A stretch of 64,000 nucleotides of DNA from Luteithermobacter gelatinilyticus (GCF_005849285.1 NZ_CP040517.1:2672501-2736500); one strand, 5' to 3'; shown: positions 10,443 through 19,911, counted from the first letter of the stretch. Notes: generated from the sequence alone by a model not told the origin. A program made the numbers and translations.

Positions 10443-12220
10443 CAGTTAGTCTCCCCCCCTGTCGTCAGAAGCTGTTCAATACGGGCCAGCGCCGCCGGTG
10501 TGCCCACGTGATACCAGCCGCCTTCATGCACCTGCCCATACAGACGGCCCCGCCGGGCGGCCGCCTGAAATATGTCCCGCAGGGAAAAAGGTCCCTCTGG
10601 CGTTTGCTGAAAAAGCGTCGGGCTCATGATCATCACGCCGGCATACATATAATCTGCCCCGGCATCTTCCTCATTCCCCCTTTTGCGCGGCGTGAGCCGA
10701 CCATCGCCGGCCAGATGGAAGTCTCCCGGCCCGTCATATCCCACCGCCTTCGTTGTGGGCATCAGCAGCATCAGGATGTCCATTTTATCCGCATCCCAGC
10801 CGGCCGCCAGACGATGCAACATCAGTTCCGGCGCGGTCGTGTCCGCCTCTGTCCAGATCAGATCGCTGTTCAGGACATAAAAAGCCGCCCCGCCAAGATG
10901 AGGCAACGCCTTTTTCACCCCGCCGCCGCTATCCAGCAATCGGTCCCGTTCATCGGACAGAATAATCTTCGGCCGCGGATCCGGGCGTTGAGCAAGGGCC
11001 TGTTCGATCTGGTCGGCGCGGTAATGCACATTGATGACCGCCTGACTTACCCCGGCGGCGGCAAGACCGTCGAGAATCCGGCTCAACATGTCCCGACCCG
11101 CAACCGGAATCAGGGGTTTGGGCACATGATCAGTAAGCGGGCGCATACGAGTCCCAAGCCCCGCCGCTAGCACCATAGCCCTGTCGGGCATGGATGGTTT
11201 AAGACGGGGGGGCGTCTCCCGGCATTCAGCCGGTACCGCCGACGTCATCCACTGTCTGATTTCGGCTAACGCCGGATGCCGCAGGTCCCGTTCCAGAAGC
11301 CCCCAGACCCGGGGAATGAGAGACAGATATTTATGTTTGCTGTCGCGGTGGGCCAGTCGGGCAAAAATGCCTATGATCTTAGTGTTGCGCTGGGCCCCAA
11401 GCAGGGCGTAATCCCTTAAGAAACTCCCCCGCGACAATCCCGATTTTTCCAGATAATAATCCAGCAGCCGCTCTTCCAGTTCCGCCGGCACATCCCGCCG
11501 CGCATCCTGCAACAGGCTGACCAGGTCATAGGCCCGATGTCCCACCAGCGCATCCTGAAAGTCCAGAAGCCCCGTCGCGGCCACCCCTTTTCGGTCGTCA
11601 AGAGCAATCAGGTTTTCGGCATGATAGTCCCTGAGCACCAGACAATCGCGACTGTCCTTCACCGGGGCGAGGGCAACAGCCCAAAGATCAAGGAATGTTC
11701 GGCGTTCGTCAGAAGACAGCCGTTTTCCCCGCAGCGCCGGCAGATACCAGTCCACAAACAGGGCCACCTCGCGCAACAGGGCCGCCGCGTCATACGGCGG
11801 CACGGTCCAGAACGCCTTGTCGGCGACAAACAGGGTCCCGGGCGGCGGCTGGTTATGCAAATGAAGTAACAGGTCCACCGCTTGGCGATACAGGGCGCGT
11901 TCTCGGCCGGGGTGTGTGGCGATGACCCGGGCAAACAGATCGTCCCCCAGATCTTCCAACAGCAACAGGCCCGCCGCCTGATCCGCCGCTAGAATCGCTG
12001 GCGCGGACAGGGAGAGATCCCGCAAATGCCGGGCTATGGCCATAAAGGGGACTACATCCTCAAAGGCCGGCGGGGCATCCATGAGAATGGCCGTCAGCCC
12101 TGCCTTTTCCAGCCGCTCATAGCGCCGGAAAGAGGCGTCTCCGGCCACGGGACGGCGCCGGGCATCCGCCCATCCTTTGCGGGCGAGAAAAGCGGTGATG
12201 ATTTCCCCCCGTTCAGTCAT
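10442..12220 (-). CDS. Fused AmgK sugar kinase / MurU nucleotidyltransferase
   Basis: One continuous reading frame encodes two enzymes that are usually separate neighbours. The N-terminal part (about residues 1-325) is an aminoglycoside-phosphotransferase-like kinase with GDASFRRYERL, LLLLEDLGDDLF, the catalytic loop VLRDYHAENLI and the metal-binding LLDFQDALVGH; this matches AmgK, which phosphorylates MurNAc/GlcNAc at C1. From about residue 343 it becomes a sugar-1-phosphate nucleotidyltransferase with LAAGLGTRMRPLTD and VPKPLIPVAGRDML, matching MurU. The expected product of the pair is UDP-MurNAc, from peptidoglycan recycling. The frame is open from 12265, but the ATG at 12220 overlaps the tsaE stop by 8 bases and begins at the conserved MTERGE, so I use it. 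The function is inferred by family. Confidence 0.88.
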   Translation of the reverse strand: MTERGEIITAFLARKGWADARRRPVAGDASFRRYERLEKAGLTAILMDAPPAFEDVVPFMAIARHLRDLSLSAPAILAADQAAGLLLLEDLGDDLFARVIATHPGRERALYRQAVDLLLHLHNQPPPGTLFVADKAFWTVPPYDAAALLREVALFVDWYLPALRGKRLSSDERRTFLDLWAVALAPVKDSRDCLVLRDYHAENLIALDDRKGVAATGLLDFQDALVGHRAYDLVSLLQDARRDVPAELEERLLDYYLEKSGLSRGSFLRDYALLGAQRNTKIIGIFARLAHRDSKHKYLSLIPRVWGLLERDLRHPALAEIRQWMTSAVPAECRETPPRLKPSMPDRAMVLAAGLGTRMRPLTDHVPKPLIPVAGRDMLSRILDGLAAAGVSQAVINVHYRADQIEQALAQRPDPRPKIILSDERDRLLDSGGGVKKALPHLGGAAFYVLNSDLIWTEADTTAPELMLHRLAAGWDADKMDILMLLMPTTKAVGYDGPGDFHLAGDGRLTPRKRGNEEDAGADYMYAGVMIMSPTLFQQTPEGPFSLRDIFQAAARRGRLYGQVHEGGWYHVGTPAALARIEQLLTTGGETN

Positions 12221-12731
12221 TGCCGGTCCCGGTTGTCCCTGTCTCTGTCTGTTCCAGTCCGGCAAGCCGCCCCTTCCAGTGCGCCGGCCCTTCCAGGGTC
12301 AGAAGACGCTGTTGTGCCGAGGGCAGGATTTCCAGCCTAAGCCGCAAATGATCCCGTGGCAGCATCCCGCCCATACGATCCGGCCATTCAATCAGGCTCA
12401 CAGCCCCTTCAAACGCCTCCTCAATGCCCAGTTCATACACCTCCTGCGGCTCTTCCAGGCGATACAGGTCAAAGTGCCAAACGGCGGGGGTTTCCAGGTC
12501 CTCTGCCGGTGGTTCATAGATTTGCACCAGGGTGAAGGTAGGACTGGGAACTTCCTCGTCATAGCCGAGAGCCTGGATAACCGCCCGGCAAAAGGCCGTT
12601 TTTCCCGCCCCCAGATCGCCTTCCAGCGCGATAATGTCTCCCGGCTGCAACCGTCGTGCAAATGCCGCCGCGAATGTTTCCGTGTCCGACAGGCCGCCGA
12701 GTTTTTTCTGAAAAATAATGTTTTTTGTCAC
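12213..12731 (-). CDS. tsaE: tRNA threonylcarbamoyladenosine biosynthesis ATPase TsaE
   Basis: ATPase that cycles the TsaB-TsaD complex making t6A37 in ANN-decoding tRNAs. Of 172 residues, the N-terminal half has the Walker A GDLGAGKTAFCRA (about residues 39-51), and VPSPTFTLVQIYE and WHFDLYRLEEPQE follow, which are TsaE signatures; SLIEWPDR is the C-terminal family motif. The C-terminus is slightly longer than the minimal family. It overlaps the AmgK-MurU start by 8 bases. The other t6A genes are not in the window. Confidence 0.95.
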   Translation of the reverse strand: MTKNIIFQKKLGGLSDTETFAAAFARRLQPGDIIALEGDLGAGKTAFCRAVIQALGYDEEVPSPTFTLVQIYEPPAEDLETPAVWHFDLYRLEEPQEVYELGIEEAFEGAVSLIEWPDRMGGMLPRDHLRLRLEILPSAQQRLLTLEGPAHWKGRLAGLEQTETGTTGTGND

Positions 12732-12835
12732 CGTTTCCTGTCACAGTTTCATATCATGGAGATTACCCATGAGTGTTTGGTCTGGGATGTTGTCATAAGG
12801 GAATTATTGGCGCGGTTCGACCGGAATGGCAAGTC

Positions 12836-15382
12836 TCATTCCCCAACCATACGCAGATGGGGAGCCACCGGCACTTCCTTGGGCAGATAACAGGTGACGG
12901 TCGTGCCGATGTCAGGCTGCGAGTCCACTTCAACCCGGCCGCCATGCATTTCCATGAAACTCTTGACTAGAGACAGGCCCAGTCCGACCCCCTGGCCATT
13001 GGACACGTTGCTGCCAGTATAGAATTTCTCAAAAATCCGGTTCTGTTCCTCAGGCAGGATACCAATCCCGCTGTCCTTGACAAATATGCGGTACTGGGTC
13101 TCTTCCTCTCGTACCCCGATGGTGACAAATCCTGGCGCGGGGGTGAATTTCACCGCATTGCTAAGCAGATTCAAGATACAATGCTGTAGTCTCTTGCTGT
13201 CACCGCAGACCATGCCCAGATCATCCGGACAATCCAGCTCCACCTCCAGCCCCTTGGCGCGGATTGCTTCCGTCATCTCGTTCATGGCAGCCGCCAACAT
13301 GTCCTTGAGCCGGAAACGGGACACCTCCAGGGTCATGCCGCCCGCCTCGATCACGGCCAGATCAAGAATATCGTTAATCAGGCCCAACAGGCGGTCGGAG
13401 GCCTGGAGAATATGCCGCATATAGGCATGCTGGTCATCGTTGAGCGGCCCCTGATATTCTTTGGCCAGAAGCTCCGCAAAACCAATAATGCTGTTAAGCG
13501 GGGTTCTGAGCTCATAGGACATATGCGCCAGGAATTCGGTTTTGATTCTGTCGGTTTCCTCCAGCGCCTGATTGCGTTCCCGCAGCGCCTGTTCAATGCG
13601 GAAACTGTCGGTGACGTCGATATAGGTGGTCAACACGCCGCCATCCGGCAGGGAAACCGCAAAAAAGTCCACCACTGTCTCGTCACTGCGCCGCAGCCGC
13701 CGGGAGGTGCCTTCGGTTTTAACCACGTCGCCAACCACAACCCCGCGGATTTCCTCACTCTGGTCCGGGCTGGTGAAATACCCGTCACAGGCGGCCATTA
13801 CATCGGAAACATGCGGCCCTTCATTCAGAAATTCACGATCAAGCGCCCACATCTCGGCAAACCCCGGATTATACAGCTGTAACCGTCCATCCACCCCGAA
13901 CACAGCCACCCCTTCGTGAAGATTGTTCAGCGTCTCCTGCTGCACAGCGAACAGTGTATTATAGGAGCGTTCCAGCGCCAGATGATCGGTCACATCCTCA
14001 TAAAAAATCAGCAACCCTCCCTGGGGATGGGGCTGCGTCACTACTCTGAGCGTGGTTTCGTCCGGCAGATGCCACATTTCCTCTACCGGTTCCAGAAGCT
14101 GGGTATAGGCCTCAAGCTGCTTGCGTTTCCATTCCAGGAAGTTAGCCTGTTCCGGCAGCTTTCGGGCTTCACGCATGGCTTCCAACACCTCTCCATGATG
14201 CGGGTGGCTGAACAAAATTTCTTCGGGAATTTGCCACAGCCGGGCAAAGGCACTGTTGTAATACTCCAAGCGCTTGTCAATGCCGAAAATTGCCACCGCC
14301 GTCGAGAGTTTATTCAGGGTTTCCGAATGGGACTCCGTATGATGGATCAATTCGCCGCGGGCCTCTTCCAGCTCGGTAATATCCACGGCATAGCCCGCAA
14401 AGGCGCACAACCCCGTTTCGTCATAAAGCGGGATATTGTGAATATCCATGGCGCGGCGTTCCCCGCGGATCACTACAAAATGTTTGTCCCGCTGCACCTC
14501 CCCGGTTTTTTCTGCCATCAACGCCATGTCGCGGGCGCTTTTGCCAAGACTGGTGGTCACCAGCTCCTGATTGTCCCGCAACACCTGCTGGCGACTTTCC
14601 CCCTCCACCGCGTTCACATAGGCCTGATTGACCCAGGTTAGATTCAGGTCCTTGTCACGAACCCAGAACGGCAGCGCGACCTGATCAGCAATCATTTTAT
14701 AGAACTGCTGCTGCTGGCGCAGGCGGACATATTCCTGCTGCTGGTGCAGGGCGATACTTTCTTCCCTGCTTAACCCCCTGAACCAAATGACGCTCTCGCT
14801 GCCTTCACTGACGCGGCGCGGATCCTTTAGTGGCAGACCCTGCACCGCAATCCAGCGTTCCCCCTGTTTGAGGCGAAGATGCAGAGAAAATTCCCTGGCC
14901 TCTTCCACCAGACGGTCACAACAGTCGCGGAACCGGTGAAATTCTGAGAGCGAGCTTTGGGCAACCCCCTTTTTCAGATTGTCAAGAGAACGCACCACGC
15001 CATCCACACCGAACCATTCCTCGAACCCGTTACTGACCTTAAGATGGCCCCGGCCGCTAATGGTCAGGTACACTTCATCGCGTGAGGATAGAAGTCGCTT
15101 GAGCGTGTCGTAACGCTGTTCAACAGTGTTCAGACGACGGTTAAGGCGGGTCCGGTGATACAGCATCAGCCCCAGAAGGACAAAGGCCAGCAGGCAGAAA
15201 ATCGCAAAAGCCACCAGCAAGGTCTGATCCCCCGCCCCCCCTATCCCCGCCGGGACCTCAATCGCACAAAGGGCAGGAGACGGCAACAGCATGGCCGCCA
15301 TCATCATTGCTCCGGTCCACACGCTTGCAAAAACTGTCGCCACCGGAATCCTTGTGTTTTTTTTGTCAGAAGACCCTGTCAT
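12836..15382 (-). CDS. Membrane multi-PAS sensor histidine kinase
   Basis: Of 848 residues, two hydrophobic segments lie at the N-terminus (about residues 15-40 and 52-75), so a short extracytoplasmic loop is likely. Several PAS-like segments fill residues about 100-590 (for example LTWVNQAYVNAV, LEYYNSAFARLW and LQLYNPGFAEMW). A coiled stretch follows, then the HisKA box with HMSYELRTPLNSIIGF (His about residue 620). The ATPase has LLSNAVKFTP (N box), KDSGIGI (G1) and GVGLGLSLVK (G2). No receiver domain or cognate regulator gene lies beside it. A kinase of this kind between tsaE and ahcY is conserved in alphaproteobacteria; its signal cannot be read from the sequence. Confidence 0.9.
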   Translation of the reverse strand: MTGSSDKKNTRIPVATVFASVWTGAMMMAAMLLPSPALCAIEVPAGIGGAGDQTLLVAFAIFCLLAFVLLGLMLYHRTRLNRRLNTVEQRYDTLKRLLSSRDEVYLTISGRGHLKVSNGFEEWFGVDGVVRSLDNLKKGVAQSSLSEFHRFRDCCDRLVEEAREFSLHLRLKQGERWIAVQGLPLKDPRRVSEGSESVIWFRGLSREESIALHQQQEYVRLRQQQQFYKMIADQVALPFWVRDKDLNLTWVNQAYVNAVEGESRQQVLRDNQELVTTSLGKSARDMALMAEKTGEVQRDKHFVVIRGERRAMDIHNIPLYDETGLCAFAGYAVDITELEEARGELIHHTESHSETLNKLSTAVAIFGIDKRLEYYNSAFARLWQIPEEILFSHPHHGEVLEAMREARKLPEQANFLEWKRKQLEAYTQLLEPVEEMWHLPDETTLRVVTQPHPQGGLLIFYEDVTDHLALERSYNTLFAVQQETLNNLHEGVAVFGVDGRLQLYNPGFAEMWALDREFLNEGPHVSDVMAACDGYFTSPDQSEEIRGVVVGDVVKTEGTSRRLRRSDETVVDFFAVSLPDGGVLTTYIDVTDSFRIEQALRERNQALEETDRIKTEFLAHMSYELRTPLNSIIGFAELLAKEYQGPLNDDQHAYMRHILQASDRLLGLINDILDLAVIEAGGMTLEVSRFRLKDMLAAAMNEMTEAIRAKGLEVELDCPDDLGMVCGDSKRLQHCILNLLSNAVKFTPAPGFVTIGVREEETQYRIFVKDSGIGILPEEQNRIFEKFYTGSNVSNGQGVGLGLSLVKSFMEMHGGRVEVDSQPDIGTTVTCYLPKEVPVAPHLRMVGE

Positions 15383-15439
15383 TTACGGTGTGATGTCATA
15401 AGTGCCAAAAACCCTCGTTCCTAAGTTAGCCCGTCGCCC

Positions 15440-15486
15440 GGCAAAAGAAAAGCCCGTTTATGGGTAAGATCTATCCATAAACGGGC
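15440..15486 (-). terminator. Rho-independent terminator after ahcY
   Basis: On the minus strand, GCCCGTTTATGG and CCATAAACGGGC form a 12-bp stem around a 12-base loop, followed by TTTTCTTTT. It ends ahcY transcription about 60 bases past the stop and separates it from the sensor-kinase operon. Confidence 0.88.
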
Positions 15487-15546
15487 CGTAAAATTGCTTT
15501 TTTCGAGGGGCGCCCCCCTATTTACCCTTATTTAGAAACCATCCAA

Positions 15547-16842
15547 TTAATACCGGTAATGTTCCGGCTTAAAGGGACCGTTCACAGGCACATCAATATA
15601 CTGGGCCTGCTTTTCGGTCAGTTTGGTCAGTTTTACGCCAAGACGCGGCAGGTGCAGGGCGGCCACTTTTTCATCGAGATGCTTGGGCAGCACATGGACC
15701 TTGTTGTCATATTTGTCAGCATTGTTCCAGAGTTCGATCTGTGCCATCACCTGATTGGTGAAAGATGCACTCATAACAAAGCTGGGATGCCCCGTGGCGC
15801 ATCCCAGATTGACAAGCCGGCCCTTGGCCAGCACGATCAGGCGCTTTCCATCCGGGAAGATCACTTCATCCACCTGCGGTTTGACTTCTTCCCATTTATA
15901 ATTTTCCAGCGCGGAAATCTGGATTTCGGAATCGAAATGCCCAATGTTGCAGACGATCGCGCGGTCTTTCATTTCCCGCATGTGATCCAGCGTGATCACA
16001 TCCACATTGCCGGTACAGGTCACAAAGATGTCCCCGATTTTAGCGGCTTCTTCCATGGTGGTGACTTCATACCCTTCCATGGCCGCCTGCAGGGCACAGA
16101 TGGGATCAATTTCGGTGACCAACACCCGGGCTCCCTGCCCGCGCAGGCTGGCCGCAGAGCCCTTGCCCACATCACCATAACCGGCAACAACCGCGACCTT
16201 ACCGGCCAGCATCACATCCGTGGCCCGTTTGATGCCGTCCACCAGGCTTTCGCGGCAGCCATAGAGGTTGTCAAATTTGGATTTGGTCACGCTGTCATTC
16301 ACATTAATGGCGGGCACGGTCAGACGGCCTTCCTTGGCCATCTGGTAAAGCCGCAACACCCCGGTTGTGGTTTCTTCGGAAATGCCGCGCACATCGTCCA
16401 ACAATTCCGGAAATTCATCATACATCATGGCCGTGAGGTCGCCGCCATCATCCAGGATCATATTGGGACGCCAGCCGTCAGGTCCCAGGATCGTCTGGCG
16501 AATGCACCACAAAAATTCCTCTTCCGTTTCCCCCTTCCAGGCGAAAACCGGAATGCCCCGTGCGGCAATGGCGGCAGCGGCATGATCCTGGGTCGAGAAA
16601 ATATTGCAGGAAGACCAGCGCACCTCGGCCCCCAGCTCGATCAGGGTTTCGATCAGCACCGCGGTCTGAATGGTCATGTGCAGGCAACCGGCAATACGCG
16701 CACCTTTCAGCGGCTTTGACGCGCCATATTCCTCCCGCAGCGCCATCAACCCCGGCATTTCCGTTTCCGCAATGGCAATTTCGCGCCGCCCCCAGTCCGC
16801 CTGGGCAATATCGGCGACTTTATAATCAGTAAATTCGGTCAT
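15547..16842 (-). CDS. ahcY: Adenosylhomocysteinase (SAH hydrolase)
   Basis: Reversibly splits S-adenosylhomocysteine into homocysteine and adenosine, relieving product inhibition of methyltransferases. The 431 residues start with [17 protein letters not shown]. They include the substrate-site segments [14 protein letters not shown] and [13 protein letters not shown], the NAD-binding [10 protein letters not shown], and the C-terminal NAD-closing tail PFKPEHYRY. The ATG is preceded by GAAAGGAAAGGCGAGGT. A perfect 16-bp palindrome 69 bases upstream probably controls it (separate entry). Confidence 0.97.
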   Translation of the reverse strand: MTEFTDYKVADIAQADWGRREIAIAETEMPGLMALREEYGASKPLKGARIAGCLHMTIQTAVLIETLIELGAEVRWSSCNIFSTQDHAAAAIAARGIPVFAWKGETEEEFLWCIRQTILGPDGWRPNMILDDGGDLTAMMYDEFPELLDDVRGISEETTTGVLRLYQMAKEGRLTVPAINVNDSVTKSKFDNLYGCRESLVDGIKRATDVMLAGKVAVVAGYGDVGKGSAASLRGQGARVLVTEIDPICALQAAMEGYEVTTMEEAAKIGDIFVTCTGNVDVITLDHMREMKDRAIVCNIGHFDSEIQISALENYKWEEVKPQVDEVIFPDGKRLIVLAKGRLVNLGCATGHPSFVMSASFTNQVMAQIELWNNADKYDNKVHVLPKHLDEKVAALHLPRLGVKLTKLTEKQAQYIDVPVNGPFKPEHYRY

Positions 16843-16904
16843 ACCTCGCCTTTCCTTTCAGAAATCATATGCGGCTTATACCAAGATCGCCCCCCTGCCA
16901 CAAG

Positions 16905-16950
16905 ACATAAATAAAGAAATCTTTATATCTATATACATATAATCAAGAGA
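16905..16950 (-). promoter_or_regulatory. ahcY promoter with SahR-like palindromic operator
   Basis: Bases 16911-16926 read ATAAAGAAATCTTTAT, a perfect 7-2-7 inverted repeat. On the minus strand it overlaps a possible TTGATT / TATAAA promoter reading toward ahcY. As I recall it, the motif described for SahR, the ArsR-type regulator of SAH-hydrolase genes in proteobacteria, resembles ATAAAGATATCTTTAT. The palindrome is seen directly; the SahR link is inference, and no SahR gene with a methyltransferase-like domain lies in the window. Confidence 0.6.
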
Positions 16951-17091
16951 CCCCCGTAAATGGCATTTATGTCCTGGCACAAATGACGTCTTCAGGGGGA
17001 CAGTTGAACGGGCTTTGACCATATTCTGGACATCCCCAGACGTGGTTGCCATAATGGACCAATACACCAGATATAAACAATACTGAAACCA

Positions 17092-17520
17092 ATGGGCGTA
17101 AAATCAACCAAAAAGGAAATTTACAGGGTGGCGAAGGGACTCCCCATTTCCGTCAAGGGGATTATTCTCAAGGGAGACGGCGCGCTGTTGCTACAGGAAC
17201 CGGATGGGGAATGGGAATTGCCGGGCGGCAAACTGGAAGACGGCGAGGATCTGGAAAAAACCCTGATCCGGGAAATTTATGAAGAAACCGGCCTTAATGT
17301 CAGATCGGTCAGATTTCTTGAATATCATATTCGCACCCGGGACCGAGGCCGGTCAGATCTGTGTGTGGCAATATATTGCTGTGAGGCGAATTTTTCCTCT
17401 CTCAAGGACATTCGCCTGTCCAGGGAGCATATCCACGCCGGCCTGTTTGCTGTCTACGAACTGGATGATCTTTATCTGCTTGATATTTACCGGCAGAGCC
17501 TTAAAAAAGCGCTTTCCTGA
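17092..17520 (+). CDS. NUDIX hydrolase
   Basis: A 142-residue protein with a perfect Nudix box at about residues 46-68 (G-x5-E-x7-RE-x2-EE-x-G-L, visible as the segments GKLEDGE and REIYEETGL). These enzymes hydrolyse nucleoside-diphosphate-linked compounds, with Mg2+ held by the Glu residues. The substrate cannot be told: no extra domain or signature is present, and the sequence around the box (LPISVKGIIL, PDGEWELPG) is generic. It is followed by a CYTH protein, which acts on similar phosphorylated substrates, 57 bases downstream. Confidence 0.88.
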   Translation: MGVKSTKKEIYRVAKGLPISVKGIILKGDGALLLQEPDGEWELPGGKLEDGEDLEKTLIREIYEETGLNVRSVRFLEYHIRTRDRGRSDLCVAIYCCEANFSSLKDIRLSREHIHAGLFAVYELDDLYLLDIYRQSLKKALS

Positions 17521-17531
17521 CCCGTACCGCC

Positions 17532-17571
17532 CTGTCCCAGCATAAGGATCACTGTCCCGATATAAGGATCT
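17532..17571 (+). repeat. Two 20-bp direct repeats before the CYTH gene
   Basis: CTGTCCCAGCATAAGGATCA and CTGTCCCGATATAAGGATCT follow each other with four differences, and a third CTGTC leads into the ATG. The AAGGA of the second copy is the likely ribosome-binding site of the CYTH gene at 17578. Confidence 0.7.
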
Positions 17572-17577
17572 CTGTCA

Positions 17578-18087
17578 ATGATACCCCCTTCCGATCACAT
17601 GGAAATCGAACGCAAGTTTTTGGTCCGCAAACTGCCTAAGGAAGCGCCGGTCAAACAGCAGAATATTCGCCAAGGATATATTGCCCGTGAAAATGGCAAT
17701 ACAGTCCGCATTCGCCAGAAAGATCAAAATTATATCCTCAGCATCAAGGCCGCCCGCAGCGCAACTGTCCGTTATGAACTGGAATATGACGTGAGCGAAC
17801 GGGACGCCAGGCTTTTGTTCGAGATCTGCACCGGACCGGTAATTGAAAAAACCCGGAAAATCTATCATCATAGGGGGCATGTCTGGGAGGTGGATATCTT
17901 TCACGGCCGTAATGCTGGGCTGGTCATTGCCGAGGTTGAGCTGAAAAGCGCCGAGGAGGGGGTGAAGGTGCCGGACTGGATCGGCCGGGAAGTAAGCACC
18001 GATGAACGGTTTTTTAACGCCTATCTGTTTTCTCGGCCGTTTCAGGACTGGGGGCTGAGTTATGAGGACCTCCTGGATGGCAAATAG
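17578..18087 (+). CDS. CYTH-domain protein (triphosphate tunnel metalloenzyme family)
   Basis: The 169-residue protein begins its domain with EIERKFLV, the ExExK signature that gives CYTH enzymes a metal/triphosphate site. RQGYIA, TVRIRQK and YELEYDV, then IAEVELKS near the C-terminal side, supply the alternating charged strands of the tunnel. Members hydrolyse inorganic triphosphate or similar substrates; the exact one here is unknown. ATG 17578 is used, though MEIERKF at 17599 could also serve. The TAG stop (18085-18087) is the first triplet of an interspersed palindromic repeat, so the C-terminus has been fixed by that insertion. A CHAD protein is encoded convergently. Confidence 0.85.
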   Translation: MIPPSDHMEIERKFLVRKLPKEAPVKQQNIRQGYIARENGNTVRIRQKDQNYILSIKAARSATVRYELEYDVSERDARLLFEICTGPVIEKTRKIYHHRGHVWEVDIFHGRNAGLVIAEVELKSAEEGVKVPDWIGREVSTDERFFNAYLFSRPFQDWGLSYEDLLDGK

Positions 18088-18133
18088 AGTGAATTGTGAA
18101 TAGGTTGACCCATTCTGCCGGTCAGCTCTGGCC
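18085..18133 (+). repeat. TAGAGTGAATTG-family repeat, single long end
   Basis: Begins TAGAGTGAATTGTGAATAGG and continues TTGACCCATTCTGCCGGTCA, matching the right end (reverse strand) of the 270-bp element at 53830-54099. It supplies the stop codon of the CYTH gene, then loses similarity. Confidence 0.85.
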
Positions 18134-18166
18134 CCAAGACATCCCGGGAGGGGGGGAAGGTTTTTT

Positions 18167-19783
18167 TTATTGACGAGTAAGCCCCGACCCAAAAAGCGTC
18201 TGAAAACGATTATAGATGTCTTTTGTATCAAAAGCCGTAAAACGGGCGGCAAATTCCTCCCGGGCGGCCTGCTGCCCCTTCAGAAGATGGGAACACAGAA
18301 TGCCCATGGCCATAAAAGTCTGGGCCGTCCCCATGCCACGCGCCTGCATAGCCTGGGAAAACCCGGAAATGGAATGCGCCTGCACTTCGTAATCCTGAAA
18401 ATCACCAAGATTATCCTGAAGGTTTTTCAACGTCTTGATCAAACCCCGTATGGCGCCGGCCGGATACAGCGACTGAAAAAACTCCAGCAGATAACGCAAC
18501 TTCTTCCCGGTTTTGCGTAATTCGTGCAGATCTTCGGCCGGACTGTCCGCCGTGATCGCGCGCCCTTCGGCAATAATCCGGACAAACATTTTCCAGATAC
18601 GCTTGTCGGCCACCTGCTTGATGGGCCGGAGTGCGTCTGATGCCGCCTCATCCCCGCGCGCTTCCCTCCTCAGGAAGGTTTTATAACGCCTGATCAGGTC
18701 CCGGTATTTTTTGCTTCTGAGGGCGCGGACCAGCTTTTTCTGCTCCTCGCACTGGCGGATCAAAAGAAATTTTCTCAACTCCGCCAGCGTCTCCCGATAT
18801 TCTGGAGGCAGCAGGGCAAGATATGCATCGAATTTCAGCACATAGACATCCAGGTCGCGTTTGGGGCCGGTAATCTGCCCCAGCCAGGAGAACTGCTCTT
18901 TCCAGAAAGCCGCCTCCGGCCCTGGGAACACATTCTTGATCTGACTGAACGCCGAACGGGTGCGACGCACCGCCACCCGAAAATCATGCAGGAACTCACT
19001 GTCCAGATCGGCAATAAGGCCCTCTTCATTGGCGCGCAGGGTATCAAACAGGGTGTTCAGAATCTGTTTGGTGGCCGTCCCTGCCGGGGCTTGCGGATCC
19101 AGGGCAAGAGACAGTTTCGAGGAATATCCCCCCGGCGTGATCTCACACCGGCGGAGCAGATGTGACAGATAAGGAATATCACGCGTTTCAAATCCCATAT
19201 CCTGTTGTAGCCGCTGCGCGAGCTTTGCAGCGTCCTGTTCATACCCCCTTACCGGCAGCAACCGCATGATCCAGCCATCCTCGATGGTGATGTCCTGCCC
19301 AGCGGGGTTGACCCGGCTATATTCCAGAAACACCGTAGCGATTTTTTTTCGGTCCCGCCCAAGCAAATGATATTCGCGGCGTGTCGTTTTCAGATCCAGA
19401 AGAGGCAGCAGACGCCGCATGTCCAGGACTTTTTCCAGACGCCGGCGAACCGGACTGGACGGCAAATCCCACACAAAAGCCGGTTTGGCGGATACCGTCC
19501 TCACAAGATCCTGTTTGCGGTCCGACAACACAACCCGGCCCAAAAGCCGGTCATCCTTGAGGCTGCGCCAGATCATCTGACGCCCCGCTTTATCCTCTTC
19601 AAACAGCAGATACCCGCCGGCGTTAAACAGCCGTCCGTCAAAAGTATCCAAAAACTGCTGGTAACAGTCTCCTTCATGGACCTGCACCAAACCGGTTTTC
19701 CGACAAAGATCGGAGGAAAAATGTTCAGGGCTCAGGGTTTCTGGACCATAAAAATACATGACCAGTCTTTTTTGCTTGGGCAA
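18167..19783 (-). CDS. CHAD-domain protein with degenerate CYTH-like N-terminus
   Basis: 538 residues. The C-terminal half (from about residue 230) is a helical CHAD domain with the conserved basic/His segments FLHDFRVAVRRTRSAF, GPKRDLDVYV and LHELRKTGKKLRYLLEFF. CHAD domains bind polyphosphate and occur on polyP granules. The N-terminal 230 residues resemble a CYTH barrel (FLDTFDGRLFNAGGYLLFEE, TTRREYHL, ATVFLEYSRV) but lack an intact ExExK, so catalytic activity is doubtful. It is convergent with a separate CYTH protein and near a Nudix hydrolase, which hints at a polyphosphate/nucleotide role. Confidence 0.82.
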   Translation of the reverse strand: MPKQKRLVMYFYGPETLSPEHFSSDLCRKTGLVQVHEGDCYQQFLDTFDGRLFNAGGYLLFEEDKAGRQMIWRSLKDDRLLGRVVLSDRKQDLVRTVSAKPAFVWDLPSSPVRRRLEKVLDMRRLLPLLDLKTTRREYHLLGRDRKKIATVFLEYSRVNPAGQDITIEDGWIMRLLPVRGYEQDAAKLAQRLQQDMGFETRDIPYLSHLLRRCEITPGGYSSKLSLALDPQAPAGTATKQILNTLFDTLRANEEGLIADLDSEFLHDFRVAVRRTRSAFSQIKNVFPGPEAAFWKEQFSWLGQITGPKRDLDVYVLKFDAYLALLPPEYRETLAELRKFLLIRQCEEQKKLVRALRSKKYRDLIRRYKTFLRREARGDEAASDALRPIKQVADKRIWKMFVRIIAEGRAITADSPAEDLHELRKTGKKLRYLLEFFQSLYPAGAIRGLIKTLKNLQDNLGDFQDYEVQAHSISGFSQAMQARGMGTAQTFMAMGILCSHLLKGQQAAREEFAARFTAFDTKDIYNRFQTLFGSGLTRQ

Positions 19784-19911
19784 GCCCGCACCGCAGGGGC
19801 TTGCACAACTGTGGCATGACGAAAATATAACAAAACCATAAGAACCGCCCTATGATAACACAGCGCCGCACGCGTCCCAGACCTTATCCGGGTTAATTTT
19901 ACCCTGAATTG

